Origin: Chryseobacterium sp.
GTDB taxonomy: Bacteria; Bacteroidota; Bacteroidia; Flavobacteriales; Weeksellaceae
Assembly (NCBI RefSeq): GCF_029240215.1
Contig: NZ_JARBTK010000011.1
Location: forward strand, 1 to 64,000
Length of the DNA: 64,000 nucleotides
Reading direction: 5' to 3'
The position numbers and the translations under genes were made by a program. Positions 8,074-17,076 of the stretch are shown here, one piece after another. The notes beneath the pieces were generated by a model. It was not told the DNA's origin. It made no database searches and worked only from the letters and a program-made list of their open reading frames with translations. Position 1 is the stretch's first letter. Each line of letters opens with the position of its first letter.

Positions 8074-10284
8074 TTACTTATTTATGTTGACCTTACTTCC
8101 GTTGATCTGCACTTCAGAGGTGCCGGTAACTTTTACATTTTTCCCACCGACGGTAGTTTCATTAGTAGCTGAAAGATTAATGGTTTGTGTAGCATCAACT
8201 TTTATCTCTTTACCGTTGATTGTAATTTTACCATCCTTATCAATGACAATGGTACTTGCTCCTACAACAATTTTAAATTCTGTCGTTGCAGTAAGAGAAA
8301 CTTTCCCCGATTTGTCCATCTGAAGAATAGAAGCTTCACCGACATTGATCATGTTTGTGTTCCCTGCTTTTATGGTATTATCATTCGCCACATTAACTGA
8401 ATTATTATTTCCTACTGTGACAGTTTTATCGTTATTGGTATTCGTCGTAGCATTTCCGGCTCCGTCAAATTTCATGTTTGCACCGCCTTGATCTGTTAGA
8501 AACACAGAACCAGCACCATCGTCCAGTTCAAGTTTATTTCCACTTCGGCTGCTTAAACTTTTAATATTATTTCCTGTTCCGCCGCCACTACCGACTTGTC
8601 CGTGGAACATTCCGCCCATAACAAAAGGTCTGTCCGGGTGTTGGTGTGCAAAATTGACAACCACTTGATCTCCTACTTCAGGAATTGCCATAAAACCACG
8701 GTTTTTGCTCACCTTATCGCTTCCTCCTGCATCGGGAGTCATTACTCTGATGAATTCAGAAGTGTCCTGACCGCTTTGCCAGTCAAATTGTACCTGCACT
8801 CGACCTTGATTTAAAGGATCTGTATTGGATATTACTTTTGCAAATTGTGCATCTGCTTTGGGATTTTCAAATTCAGGACGGGGAATATAACCGCAATCAG
8901 CGGCAATTGCCTCAAAATTCCCTGTATAATAACCTCTTGCATCTACAACATGGCTTACTTCGGTAATCATTAGTTTTGTGAAATAGGAAGTCTGGTTGGT
9001 ATCGGTCTGCCGCATTTCGATATCTGCAGCACAACCCGGATACAGAAAAGGAACCGTCGTTGTTCCTGAAGTGATGAAAACTTCTGATGCTTTGCTCCCT
9101 GCTGTTCCTTTTTGGGATGCATCAACATCCATAAATGAAGATGCTTTTATTGGAGCAACCCTTAACGAAGGTGTTGTAAAAGTTTTTTCTGAAATTTCGT
9201 AAGCTCTTTTCGCAATGTCTGATGTATGGATAATTTTAGAGTTTCCTGTGGTCAGTTTTTCATTTTTACTGCTGTTATAACCATAGAATGTCGGGTTGAC
9301 ATGCTGAGCTTTCATTTTGATTTTAACATCATTTACGCTGCTTCCATATGTTAATTTTACAGGTTGCTCTGAAGGTGGAAGTTTCCCGAAATGGAGGACC
9401 TCGCCGTCATAAAAAAACTGCTCACCGTAAGCTTCAGCCATTCTTGCCAGATAATTATAATGTGTCTCTTCATATTGCGAGCTGTAAGAAACATTGCCGT
9501 GCTTTGCATCGACTCTGAAATCAAATTTACTTCCGCCCAAGCCTTCTTTGATCACCCGATCGGCAATACTATTTAAGCTGATTTCCTGTGCCCCACCAAA
9601 GCTCTGAATGTGCGGAGCTGCATCTAAAAGTACAGTCGGACTAAAACCTGTAAGAACAATATTTCCTAAACTGCCTTTTTCCTGACTGAAACCAACTTCT
9701 GTAATCACACCCACAAAATTTCTTTCGGGTCCATCGATCACATCTTTATATTTGAAAATAACAGTCAGTCTTTTGCCTAAAAAGTTTTGTGCTTCTTCTA
9801 AATTGTGATTTTCTGCATTTCCTAAACTATCATATGCTAATGTAAGACTAAACTGATGATGCTTGATTGCACTTTGATTCAATTCAAAATGTTTAAAATG
9901 CTTTATCACTTTTCCTTCAATGACGATCTCAAGTTTTACAACTCTGTTGATTCCCAAAACCTGACTTGAAGGTATGGCTTTGGCATTATGAATTTTGGAA
10001 GTCGGCTGTTTTGACCAAACTTTTTCTTGCGAAGTTATTGCATCATTGGAATGCAGATCCTGATTCATAAACATACCTGAAACGCCTTGAGCAGGTCCTG
10101 CAAATGATTGTATCTGAGAAACTTTATCTGCTGTTTTCTTTATATTTCCGTCAACTTTCTGCAGTTTAGTATTTGCTTTGGCTTTTACATTATTCACTGC
10201 AGATTCTTCCAAATTGTGAAAAGTTTCAGAAGATTTTACACTTTTAGGAGTCTCCGGTTTTGATGATTTATTATCCTGAAACAT
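8074..10284 (-). CDS. vgrG: Type VI secretion tip protein VgrG (TssI)
   Basis: This forms the trimeric spike of the T6SS puncturing device. The 736 residues show the expected order. After a low-complexity N-terminal extension of about 110 residues (Ser/Lys/Asn-rich, including MFMNQDL) comes the gp27-like barrel (about 110-460, with RMAEAYGEQFFYDGEVLHFG). A gp5 OB-fold follows (about 495-575, with NQGRVQVQFDW, GFMAIPEVGDQVVV and HPDRPFVMGGMFHG). The C-terminus is a repetitive beta-helix needle (about 590-736, rich in N, T, V and K). No enzymatic extension follows. It is separated from tssD by 208 bp containing a long hairpin, and is followed closely by the adaptor, toxin and immunity genes. 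Confidence 0.95.
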   Translation of the reverse strand: MFQDNKSSKPETPKSVKSSETFHNLEESAVNNVKAKANTKLQKVDGNIKKTADKVSQIQSFAGPAQGVSGMFMNQDLHSNDAITSQEKVWSKQPTSKIHNAKAIPSSQVLGINRVVKLEIVIEGKVIKHFKHFELNQSAIKHHQFSLTLAYDSLGNAENHNLEEAQNFLGKRLTVIFKYKDVIDGPERNFVGVITEVGFSQEKGSLGNIVLTGFSPTVLLDAAPHIQSFGGAQEISLNSIADRVIKEGLGGSKFDFRVDAKHGNVSYSSQYEETHYNYLARMAEAYGEQFFYDGEVLHFGKLPPSEQPVKLTYGSSVNDVKIKMKAQHVNPTFYGYNSSKNEKLTTGNSKIIHTSDIAKRAYEISEKTFTTPSLRVAPIKASSFMDVDASQKGTAGSKASEVFITSGTTTVPFLYPGCAADIEMRQTDTNQTSYFTKLMITEVSHVVDARGYYTGNFEAIAADCGYIPRPEFENPKADAQFAKVISNTDPLNQGRVQVQFDWQSGQDTSEFIRVMTPDAGGSDKVSKNRGFMAIPEVGDQVVVNFAHQHPDRPFVMGGMFHGQVGSGGGTGNNIKSLSSRSGNKLELDDGAGSVFLTDQGGANMKFDGAGNATTNTNNDKTVTVGNNNSVNVANDNTIKAGNTNMINVGEASILQMDKSGKVSLTATTEFKIVVGASTIVIDKDGKITINGKEIKVDATQTINLSATNETTVGGKNVKVTGTSEVQINGSKVNINK

Positions 10285-10420
10285 AGCTTAGTATTTTTGA
10301 TTATACATCTGTCTTTTACTCTCAAAAGAGATCGTGATTTACATAACAGAATGCCTGTTCTGATAATCCTTGAAAAGTTTTATACAAATAAAAATATATA
10401 AAACGTAATCATACTCAAAG

Positions 10421-10458
10421 ACAGAATAGCTTACTTTTTTAGAAGTATGCTATTCTGT
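10421..10458 (-). terminator. Long hairpin between tssD and vgrG
   Basis: ACAGAATAGC (10421-10430) pairs perfectly with GCTATTCTGT (10449-10458). Inside, TACTT and AAGTA extend the stem past one mismatch, leaving a 6-nt loop. It lies 35 nt after the tssD stop. There is no T tract on the minus strand, so it may be a partial terminator or an mRNA-stabilising structure that separates high tube expression from low tip expression. Confidence 0.6.
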
Positions 10459-10492
10459 AAAAACTCGATTTACCAAAGCTAATCTGCTGTTT

Positions 10493-10897
10493 TTATACTC
10501 CCGGCCAAAGACCTTTATACGCTGAGTTTCCGTAGTTGATTGTTTCTGCGCTCACAACAAAGCTGATCAGCATAGAATTTTCGTCAACTGCGTCGAAGTC
10601 TACTTCGTGCTGAATAACGTAACCGTTTTCCCAGTTTAAAGTGATCAGTGTGCCTTCTTCGTGAGATTTGTTAAAAGTAATCTCGCCGGTTGTAGGTTTG
10701 TACTTACCATTTAGTAAAGATTCAAGGATTTCAGATTTTTCTGTAGCCTCAATAGTAAGTTTAATAAGTGCATTCGAAGGATCTGAAGCTACTCGTCCCG
10801 AAACGTCTGTAGATCTTGATACGCTGTAATTCAGCTTTAATAATTTTTGTCCTTCGCTGCCATTGAATTTTAAGATTCCTCTTGAATTTGCTGCCAT
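10493..10897 (-). CDS. tssD: Type VI secretion tube protein TssD (Hcp)
   Basis: At 134 residues this is the Bacteroidetes (T6SS-iii) tube protein. It opens with MAANSRGILKFNG and has the alternating beta pattern of the Hcp barrel, for example LLKLNYSVSRSTDVSGRV, then EITFNKSHEEGTLITLNWEN and the C-terminal INYGNSAYKGLWPGV. Hexamers stack to form the tube expelled with VgrG. A good promoter lies about 55 nt upstream. A tandem repeat that looks like an activator site lies upstream of the promoter. The structural T6SS genes (sheath, baseplate, ClpV) are not in this window, so this is an effector island or one end of a larger cluster. Confidence 0.95.
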   Translation of the reverse strand: MAANSRGILKFNGSEGQKLLKLNYSVSRSTDVSGRVASDPSNALIKLTIEATEKSEILESLLNGKYKPTTGEITFNKSHEEGTLITLNWENGYVIQHEVDFDAVDENSMLISFVVSAETINYGNSAYKGLWPGV

Positions 10898-10951
10898 GAT
10901 GTGTAAATTTTAATCTGTTAATATTTTTGTAAGTGATTGATTTGTATACTT

Positions 10952-10978
10952 CAAAGATAAACAGTGATTTGATATCAA
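10952..10978 (-). promoter_or_regulatory. Bacteroidetes-type promoter for tssD
   Basis: On the minus strand TTG (10976-10978) is followed after 16 nt by TATCTTTG (10952-10959), a full match to the -7 consensus TAnnTTTG. The spacing is slightly short of the usual 17-23 nt. The -7 box lies 54 nt before the tssD ATG. Confidence 0.6.
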
Positions 10979-11008
10979 GTAAAAATAAATCTGATTATTT
11001 TACATTTT

Positions 11009-11046
11009 GTAGTAGTTCTACGATTTGATGTAGTAATTCTACGATT
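11009..11046. promoter_or_regulatory. Tandem 17-bp direct repeat with 21-bp period upstream of tssD
   Basis: GTAGTAGTTCTACGATT (11009-11025) and GTAGTAATTCTACGATT (11030-11046) differ at one base and are offset by 21 bp, two helical turns. Each half contains the inverted pair GTAG/CTAC. The array sits 31-68 bp upstream of the tssD -33 element. Spacing and the TACGATT core resemble paired sites of LytTR-type response regulators, which recognise direct repeats about 21 bp apart. The binding protein is unknown. Confidence 0.6.
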
Positions 11047-11092
11047 CAGTTTTTTTGAACATATGGCGGCAACGAAAGTCACAAAGAATAAT

Positions 11093-11114
11093 CTCTTAAA
11101 AAAAAAATTAAGAG
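11093..11114. terminator. Small hairpin in the rr-tssD intergenic region
   Basis: CTCTTAA (11093-11099) pairs with TTAAGAG (11108-11114) around an A-rich loop. A second small hairpin (CTCTTCTGAAGAG) lies nearby at about 11190. The 408-bp region 10898-11305 otherwise contains only the tssD promoter and tandem repeat. I see no gene in it. Confidence 0.3.
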
Positions 11115-11305
11115 AAGTATTATAAGTGTTATGTTTTCAGATAAAAGTGAAAGATTTTTGTGATCTTAAAAACACTCTTCTGAAGAGAATAAAAGTAATA
11201 ACCCAAAGAGATCATCTATTATTTAGATAACATATAATGACTTATTGGGAATTAATAAGATTTGGTAAAATTAAACTCATGTGAAAATATTTAAAATTAT
11301 AATGG

Positions 11306-11704
11306 CTAGCTCGTAGTTTCAAAAACCCTGTCAATATCAGAATTTGAAAGCAATCCTCTGATTTTAATAATCAGATCATCCATATCAAAAGGTTTCGGAA
11401 CAAAATCTGTTGCTCCTGCCCCGTTTGCAATACTGCTTCCGTCTACACTAGCTGAAAGTACGATCACAGGAAGTTTTTCAAACTCATCGGTGGTTCTTAG
11501 TGCTTTTAAAACCTGGTCGCCGGACAAAACCGGCATCCAAAGATCAAGAAGTAAAAGATCCGGCAAATTGATTTTCATTTCCTTGATGAGGTTTGTACTG
11601 TTGATTTCGGTAATTACATCGAAGCCTTCAGATTCCAGCAGCATCTGTAATACATCAAGAATTCCCTGATCATCATCACAGACCATTATTTTTTTATTTT
11701 CCAT
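11306..11704 (-). CDS. Single-domain CheY-like response regulator
   Basis: The 132 residues form one receiver domain with no output domain. Counting from MENKKI, the acidic pocket is Asp11/Asp12 region (VCDDDQG), the phosphoacceptor is Asp54 (LLLDLWMP), and Ser84 (IVLSAS) and Lys104 (PKPFD) complete the active site. It starts inside the 3' end of the LOV kinase gene (11-nt overlap with the ATG at 11704), so the two are translationally coupled and it is almost certainly the kinase's phosphotransfer partner. An in-frame start at 11713 would add three residues. It probably acts by protein contact rather than by DNA binding. Confidence 0.9.
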   Translation of the reverse strand: MENKKIMVCDDDQGILDVLQMLLESEGFDVITEINSTNLIKEMKINLPDLLLLDLWMPVLSGDQVLKALRTTDEFEKLPVIVLSASVDGSSIANGAGATDFVPKPFDMDDLIIKIRGLLSNSDIDRVFETTS

Positions 11705-13247
11705 TGTTATCAACTTTCATTATTGGTAAGGTGAAGCTAAAGGTTGATCCTTTACCTATTTCGCTCTCCACCCAAAGCGAACCTTTATGGTTGGCAATTA
11801 TTTCGTGAGAAATATAAAGACCAATCCCCAGACCAGGGAATTTTTTCTGTATATCTCTCGCTCTGAAGAATCGTTCAAAGATCTTGGTTTTATCCTGCGG
11901 ACTTATGCCCATTCCGTAATCCGTAACAGACACTTTTACAAAACTACCAACTCTACTCACATGCACATCTACTTTTTCTGCACCCGGAGAATATTTAATA
12001 GCATTTGATATTAAATTATTGATGACCTGCGAAACCTGCAATTCATCGCCCAAAATAACAGCATTGGCTTTTCCTGCCAATACAACTTTGTAATCAGGAG
12101 TTGCAATTGAAAGACTTTCAACAGTATCTTTTATGGTTTTATCGATGTTAAAAGGCTCATTGTGCAATTCTATATTACCCGACTGTATTTTTGAGGTGTC
12201 GAGAAGTTCTGTGATGAGGTTATTAAGTCTGTCTACATAATTTCCTACTTTGCTTAAAGTTGCCAAATATTTTTCTGAAGCTCCATCAGGTGGCATCCTC
12301 TGAAGCAACTGCACCAGACCTTTAATGGTCGTTAAAGGAGTTTTAAGCTCATGACTTGCGATCGAAAGAAAATCGTCTTTGCGACGGTCAATCTCAGTTT
12401 TATCAGTAATATCTTCTATGGCAATTAAAATTCTGTCTTTATACTGACCTTCAAATTCTACTCTGTAAGCATTCAGCAACATGACTTTTTTTCCGATGTG
12501 TGGGAAATCATGCTCTACTTCAAAGTCAATCACAGGATTATTGGTAGGAAGAATTTTGATCAAAAGTTCCTTTAAAGCTTCAATATCCCATTGGTGATTT
12601 CCTAATTCAAATAACAATGTACCGACTGTATCTTCTGCAGAAACTTTGAAAGTATTTAAAAAATGGGTATTTGCACTGATTACAACAAAATTGGCATCCA
12701 GTACCAAAAGACTTTCTCTTACGGTATGAATAATACTTGAAAGAAATGCCTGATTATCTATAAGCTCCTGAGTCCGCATCTGTATCTTTTTCTCAACAGA
12801 CGCTTTCTCTTCTCTAAGCTCGTATTCCGATTTTTTGCGTTCGGTAATATCATTTTGAACACCTATAAAATGTGTTATTTCTCCGGCATCATTTTGTACG
12901 GGAGAAACATATAGCTCGTTCCAGAAAAGTTTACCGTTTTTCCTGTAATTTCTAATTTCTACTTTACACTCTTTTCCATTTTTTATGCAGTCTTTGAGAA
13001 TACTTCTTTCTGGCTGTGACCGATCCTGAGATTGTAAAAAACGGCAGTTATGACCTATGATTTCGTTATGATGATATCCTGTAATCGTCTCAAACGCTTT
13101 GTTACAATAGATAATAGGATTATCAGGCTGAGTATTGTCAGTAATGATAATCCCTGAATTTGCGGAATTGAGCGCCTTAAGATAAATGTCGATATGATTT
13201 TCTAAGTTGCTGTATGACCCGTTTGAGGCCTCATTTGATGTTTCCAA
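11694..13247 (-). CDS. LOV-domain (blue-light) sensor histidine kinase
   Basis: Residues 20-138 form a PAS domain with the full LOV signature: GHNCRFLQ at 65-72 with the flavin-adduct cysteine Cys68, Asn100 in RNYRKNG, Asn110 in LFWN and Gln131 in FIGVQ. A short coiled linker (about 140-165) leads to a second PAS domain (about 168-283), then HisKA with His299 in SHELKTPL and a HATPase_c domain (N box around NNLISNAIK at 410-418, DYGMG at 443-447, GLGIGL at 472-477). Total 517 residues, no membrane segment, so a cytosolic photosensor is expected. It is coupled to the single-domain response regulator and is divergent from another sensor kinase. Light sensing is inferred from the conserved residues. 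Confidence 0.9.
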   Translation of the reverse strand: METSNEASNGSYSNLENHIDIYLKALNSANSGIIITDNTQPDNPIIYCNKAFETITGYHHNEIIGHNCRFLQSQDRSQPERSILKDCIKNGKECKVEIRNYRKNGKLFWNELYVSPVQNDAGEITHFIGVQNDITERKKSEYELREEKASVEKKIQMRTQELIDNQAFLSSIIHTVRESLLVLDANFVVISANTHFLNTFKVSAEDTVGTLLFELGNHQWDIEALKELLIKILPTNNPVIDFEVEHDFPHIGKKVMLLNAYRVEFEGQYKDRILIAIEDITDKTEIDRRKDDFLSIASHELKTPLTTIKGLVQLLQRMPPDGASEKYLATLSKVGNYVDRLNNLITELLDTSKIQSGNIELHNEPFNIDKTIKDTVESLSIATPDYKVVLAGKANAVILGDELQVSQVINNLISNAIKYSPGAEKVDVHVSRVGSFVKVSVTDYGMGISPQDKTKIFERFFRARDIQKKFPGLGIGLYISHEIIANHKGSLWVESEIGKGSTFSFTLPIMKVDNNGK

Positions 13248-13276
13248 TTCTAAGCGGTTTAATTAACACAATCCTG

Positions 13277-13307
13277 CAATAATAGTAGAAATTTATAATT
13301 TATTCAA
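13277..13307 (-). promoter_or_regulatory. Candidate promoter for the LOV kinase operon
   Basis: On the minus strand TTG (13305-13307) is followed after 20 nt by TATTATTG (13277-13284), which matches TAnnTTTG at five of the six fixed positions. It lies about 30 nt from the start codon. Confidence 0.45.
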
Positions 13308-13497
13308 CTATTTTTTGATGCAGATAACGTTACTATCCAAATATTATGCCCATAGTATATACAAAATCACAATTTTTTATTATTATTCATCAAATAAGAT
13401 TATTATTCTTATTAAATCCAGTTATCTTAAATTTTATTTAAAACAATTTAATTTTAAAACTGACTTAAAGTTAAATATTACTTGTTTAGCAAGGAAT

Positions 13498-13528
13498 TTG
13501 CTTTATCATCATCAATCGTCTACTTTTA
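13498..13528 (+). promoter_or_regulatory. Candidate promoter for the GAF/PAS kinase
   Basis: TTG (13498-13500) is followed after 20 nt by TACTTTTA (13521-13528), one base off the TAnnTTTG consensus, 26 nt before the ATG. The 307-bp region between the two divergent kinases (13248-13554) is otherwise AT-rich and empty. Confidence 0.45.
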
Positions 13529-13554
13529 CAAAAACTGTTTAAAGACGGTCAATT

Positions 13555-15684
13555 ATGATTGAAAATACCTTTGGCATAAACATCGTACCCGAAAATGACG
13601 CAGAGCGCATAGAAGCATTAAAGCGATACAGAATTACCGATACCCCCTCAGAAGAAAGTTTCGATGGAATAGCAAGACTTGCTACCCAAATATTCAATGT
13701 TCCTATTTCTCTTCTTTCACTTTTAGATGCCGAATCTGTATTTTTCAAAGCCAATATTGGTATGGGAACAGCAAAAGAAGCAAACCGAGGGAAAAGTATT
13801 TGTGCTTTGGCAATACTTAATCATAAAGCTACCGTTTTTGAAGATGCTTTGAAAGAACCCTGCCTTATATCTAATCCTAATGTAATGGGTGATTTTGGGT
13901 TAAGGTTTTACGCAGGTGCTCCTCTGATTACCCATGATGGCTTTTTAATTGGAACACTTTGTATTATTGATAAAAAAACGAGAGAATTTAGTCAGTCAGA
14001 CAGAGAAATTCTTGAAGGTCTTGCATCAACTGCGATGGAACAGATAGAACTGAGAAGATCATCGCTGGACACGATTGACGAATTAAAGAAATCAAATCTT
14101 CAGTTAACAAATACAGAGCTTGATCTGAAATCTGCCATTGAAGAGCTCGCTACCATCAACGAAGAAATGGAAGCGACCAATGAAGAACTTCATACCGCTA
14201 ATGAAAATGTAAGCAAATCCTACGACTTAACAGTAATTCTTAACAAAAACCTACAAAACAGCGAATTACGTTTAAAATCTTTTATCAGCAAAGCGCCAAT
14301 CGCATTTGGAATCTTATCAGGCGAAAATCTTATAATAGAAGTTGCAAATGATATGATACTTAAAGTTTGGGGCAAAGACAAAAAGATTATTGGCACACCA
14401 ATAGAAGAAGCCTTACCTGAGCTGAAAGGGCAACCCTATATTCCCATTTTAAAAAATGTTTTTAAAACCGGGACCACTTTTGTTGGTGATACTGCTCATG
14501 TAAAACTCGAATTTGAAGGAAATTTAAAAGATTCTTATTTTGATTTCATTTATGAACCTTTGAAAAATGACGAGGGAGAAACAATCTCAATCATCGTTAT
14601 CGCCAATGAGGTTACAGACAGAATCTTAAAAAAACAGGAGCTGGAAAGTCTGAATCAGCAAATGGAGATTGCGCTGCATGCAGGTCAGTTGGGTTCTTAT
14701 AATTTAAATTTATCAACGGGCGACATCAGTTCTTCTGATCAGTGCAAAGCAAATTATGGTTTAGCGAATGATTCTAAATTTGATTTTGATGATCTCATGG
14801 AAATTATTGTTCCTGAATACAGAGATGTTTTAAAAGAAAAAATAAACCTTTCTATTGAAAACGGAACACCACTACACGCAGAATATCTCGTCAAATGGCC
14901 TGATGAATCTCTTCATTGGATCAACGCAGCCGGACTTCCCAATTTTGACGAAAACGGAAATGCAACCCATATGATTGGTGTAACTGTGGATATTACCAAA
15001 AGAAAAAACTATGAAACTCAAAAGGATGATTTTTTAAGTATAGCAAGTCATGAGCTGAAAACTCCTATCACTAGTCTCAAAGCGAGTATACAGCTTCTCA
15101 CGAGGTTAAAAGATAAGCCGACTCACGAGATGATCCCAAAACTGATCGATCAATCGGCAAAAAGCCTTGACAAACTGAGCACTCTTGTTGATGAGCTGCT
15201 AAATTTAAACCGATTAAGCGGAGGTAATCTTGAGCTTACCAAAGAAGTTTTTACAGTTTCGGAAATGCTGAATGCTTGTTGTGACGATGTAAGAATTACA
15301 GGAAAACACCATCTCATGCTTAAAGGTGATCTTGATGCGACCATCTTTGCAGATTTACAGCGCATTGATCAGGTAGTGGTCAACTTTGTAAACAATGCGG
15401 TAAAATATGCTCATTTATCGGAAGAAATTCATTTGATTGTAGAAAAATTAGACAACTGCGTGAAAGTGAGTGTTAAAGATTTCGGTGACGGAATTGATCC
15501 TAAAATTCAGCCATTTCTTTTTGACAGATATTTCAGAGCCAATCACAATGGTAAAAAATATTCAGGTTTGGGGCTTGGATTATATATTTCATCAGAGATT
15601 ATTAAACGTCACGGAGGTGAAATTGGTGTTGAAAGCTCAGTTGGCAAAGGAAGCAGTTTCTGGTTTACCATTCCTTCAAATTAA
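13555..15684 (+). CDS. GAF-PAS-PAS sensor histidine kinase
   Basis: The 709-residue protein has no membrane segment. Residues 1 to about 165 form a GAF domain (FYAGAPLITHDGFLIGTLCI). Residues 170-235 form a coiled coil (repeated EELATINEEMEATNEELH), followed by a PAS domain (about 240-365) and a second PAS with PAC motif (about 375-485, ending IGVTVDITKRK). HisKA follows with His499 in SHELKTPI, then HATPase_c (NNAVKYA, DFGDG, GLGLGLYISSEII). Its kinase core resembles the divergent LOV kinase, suggesting an old duplication. It has no adjacent response regulator. It may share the single-domain regulator across the intergenic region, but that is speculation. The GAF ligand is unknown. Confidence 0.9.
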   Translation: MIENTFGINIVPENDAERIEALKRYRITDTPSEESFDGIARLATQIFNVPISLLSLLDAESVFFKANIGMGTAKEANRGKSICALAILNHKATVFEDALKEPCLISNPNVMGDFGLRFYAGAPLITHDGFLIGTLCIIDKKTREFSQSDREILEGLASTAMEQIELRRSSLDTIDELKKSNLQLTNTELDLKSAIEELATINEEMEATNEELHTANENVSKSYDLTVILNKNLQNSELRLKSFISKAPIAFGILSGENLIIEVANDMILKVWGKDKKIIGTPIEEALPELKGQPYIPILKNVFKTGTTFVGDTAHVKLEFEGNLKDSYFDFIYEPLKNDEGETISIIVIANEVTDRILKKQELESLNQQMEIALHAGQLGSYNLNLSTGDISSSDQCKANYGLANDSKFDFDDLMEIIVPEYRDVLKEKINLSIENGTPLHAEYLVKWPDESLHWINAAGLPNFDENGNATHMIGVTVDITKRKNYETQKDDFLSIASHELKTPITSLKASIQLLTRLKDKPTHEMIPKLIDQSAKSLDKLSTLVDELLNLNRLSGGNLELTKEVFTVSEMLNACCDDVRITGKHHLMLKGDLDATIFADLQRIDQVVVNFVNNAVKYAHLSEEIHLIVEKLDNCVKVSVKDFGDGIDPKIQPFLFDRYFRANHNGKKYSGLGLGLYISSEIIKRHGGEIGVESSVGKGSSFWFTIPSN

Positions 15685-15811
15685 CATCTGAATTTATTAA
15701 ATTTGTGTTCCTTAAATTTTTATGATTGAATTTGAGTTTCTCAACAATTACATTCAAACAACAATATATTATATTTTGTGAAATTTTAAAATATTTCATC
15801 ATTGTAAACTG

Positions 15812-15819
15812 TATATTTG
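15812..15819 (+). promoter_or_regulatory. Perfect -7 box upstream of the 15857 gene
   Basis: TATATTTG matches TAnnTTTG exactly, 37 nt before the ATG. No TTG is present at the usual distance, so only the -7 half is supported. Confidence 0.4.
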
Positions 15820-15856
15820 CGAAAATTATTTTTAAAAAAGATTGAACGATATCAAT

Positions 15857-16351
15857 ATGCAGAATTTTGATTTCCACAGACTGATACCGATGACCAGTTT
15901 TGTAATCGACTACTATTCACACGAAGGATATGCCGATCTGCAGAGCTTGCAACTGATGAAAAACTATGCTAGTTTCCTCAAGCAACCATTGTCATTAAGA
16001 ATGTTTGTACCAACAGATACCAATGGTGAGCTTATGAAAGAACCTGAAGATTACCCAATCTGGAAAGAAGCAAAAAATAAGACCAGAAAAGATACATTCA
16101 CTTCCGTACAAACTGAAAAATTCAAATTGTACGAAAAGGCTGAAAAAAAGCTTTTGTTTGAAGGTTTCAAGGTCGCATACAACGGATATTCGGTTGTAAG
16201 AATTGTTGCATCTTATGATGATTCTATAGAATTGTCTTTTAAAAAAGATCATTTAAACGATCAAACTACCGCAGATGTTGAATCTCTTACCAGCTTTGAT
16301 GTTATCTATCTTAGCACGGCATCATTGAAATTGATAGGTATCAGCAAATAA
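15857..16351 (+). CDS. Hypothetical protein, 164 aa
   Basis: I do not recognise a family. The protein starts at ATG 15857 (MQNFDFHRLI). The frame is open to a TTG at 15842, but a perfect -7 box at 15812-15819 and the ATG make the shorter form more likely. It is soluble and rich in Lys and aromatics, with no signal peptide. A central acidic-basic stretch (EPEDYPIWKEAKNKTRKD) is followed by a probable helix of mixed charge. It is convergent with the next gene, with a 30-bp gap. No function can be inferred. Confidence 0.65.
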   Translation: MQNFDFHRLIPMTSFVIDYYSHEGYADLQSLQLMKNYASFLKQPLSLRMFVPTDTNGELMKEPEDYPIWKEAKNKTRKDTFTSVQTEKFKLYEKAEKKLLFEGFKVAYNGYSVVRIVASYDDSIELSFKKDHLNDQTTADVESLTSFDVIYLSTASLKLIGISK

Positions 16352-16381
16352 TCTGTCTGAACTTTTTATCTGAATTTAAAA

Positions 16382-16810
16382 TTATCTCGCAGAACTTCCT
16401 GAATGTTTTCTTGCAGAACCTATTCCGTGAAAATTTTGATAGGTGTGATAAAGATCCTTGAAATAAAGATCAGACTCCACCTCAATGTAATCTGACGCAA
16501 AATACATATGTTCTGCTTTTGGCGGAGTTGAAATCTGAGTTGATTTCGCCGTTTTTTTTGTTTTGCTGCAATGACAATACTTGCGGTCTTTTATTCTGTG
16601 AATTTCCAAATCTAAAATTCTGACATCAATTCCCTGATATTGTGTTTTTGCTTCGAATATTTTTTGATCAAAGGTAAACCACGGTTCACCGTGATAAAAA
16701 AACTGATCAATAATTTCAGGATGGTCATAATCATTTCTGTCAACCGGAGTTGCTGAACAATATCCTTCACAACTTGTACAAAAAGCTACTTTAATAGAAA
16801 TCGACTTCAT
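16382..16810 (-). CDS. Cysteine-rich hypothetical protein, 142 aa
   Basis: Family not recognised. Two Cys clusters are visible: FCTSCEGYCS near the N-terminus and KYCHCSKTKK in the middle, so metal binding (zinc or iron-sulphur) is plausible. The C-terminus is His/Ser/Arg-rich (FHGIGSARKHSGSSAR). I start it at ATG 16810 (MKSISIKVAFC). A GTG at 16858 would add 16 residues. No signal peptide or membrane segment. Convergent with the preceding gene, and no operon partner. Confidence 0.6.
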   Translation of the reverse strand: MKSISIKVAFCTSCEGYCSATPVDRNDYDHPEIIDQFFYHGEPWFTFDQKIFEAKTQYQGIDVRILDLEIHRIKDRKYCHCSKTKKTAKSTQISTPPKAEHMYFASDYIEVESDLYFKDLYHTYQNFHGIGSARKHSGSSAR

Positions 16811-17076
16811 ATTTTCTTGATTTTGGATTGTACCTTTATATATCAGAAGTTGTGCCACAAATGGCTTCAGTAAAGAGAAAACTGAGATAAAGTATTTTTA
16901 TCCTGCAACAAAATTTAAGCAACGAAAAATATAACACAACTTTCAACTTTTAAATAAAATAATTTATTGGTGAAAAATTTTTAGAAGAGAATTATTTTGA
17001 ATTAAAAATTTAGTTATTGATGGAATAATCTTTGTCGGCTTCATAACGTACCAATATTTAATTTAAACTTTAATCT

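Noticed and set aside
13315..13542. Plus-strand frame between the two sensor kinases
   Set aside because: Ile/Tyr/Lys-rich product of AT-rich DNA that overlaps the candidate promoter of the downstream kinase.
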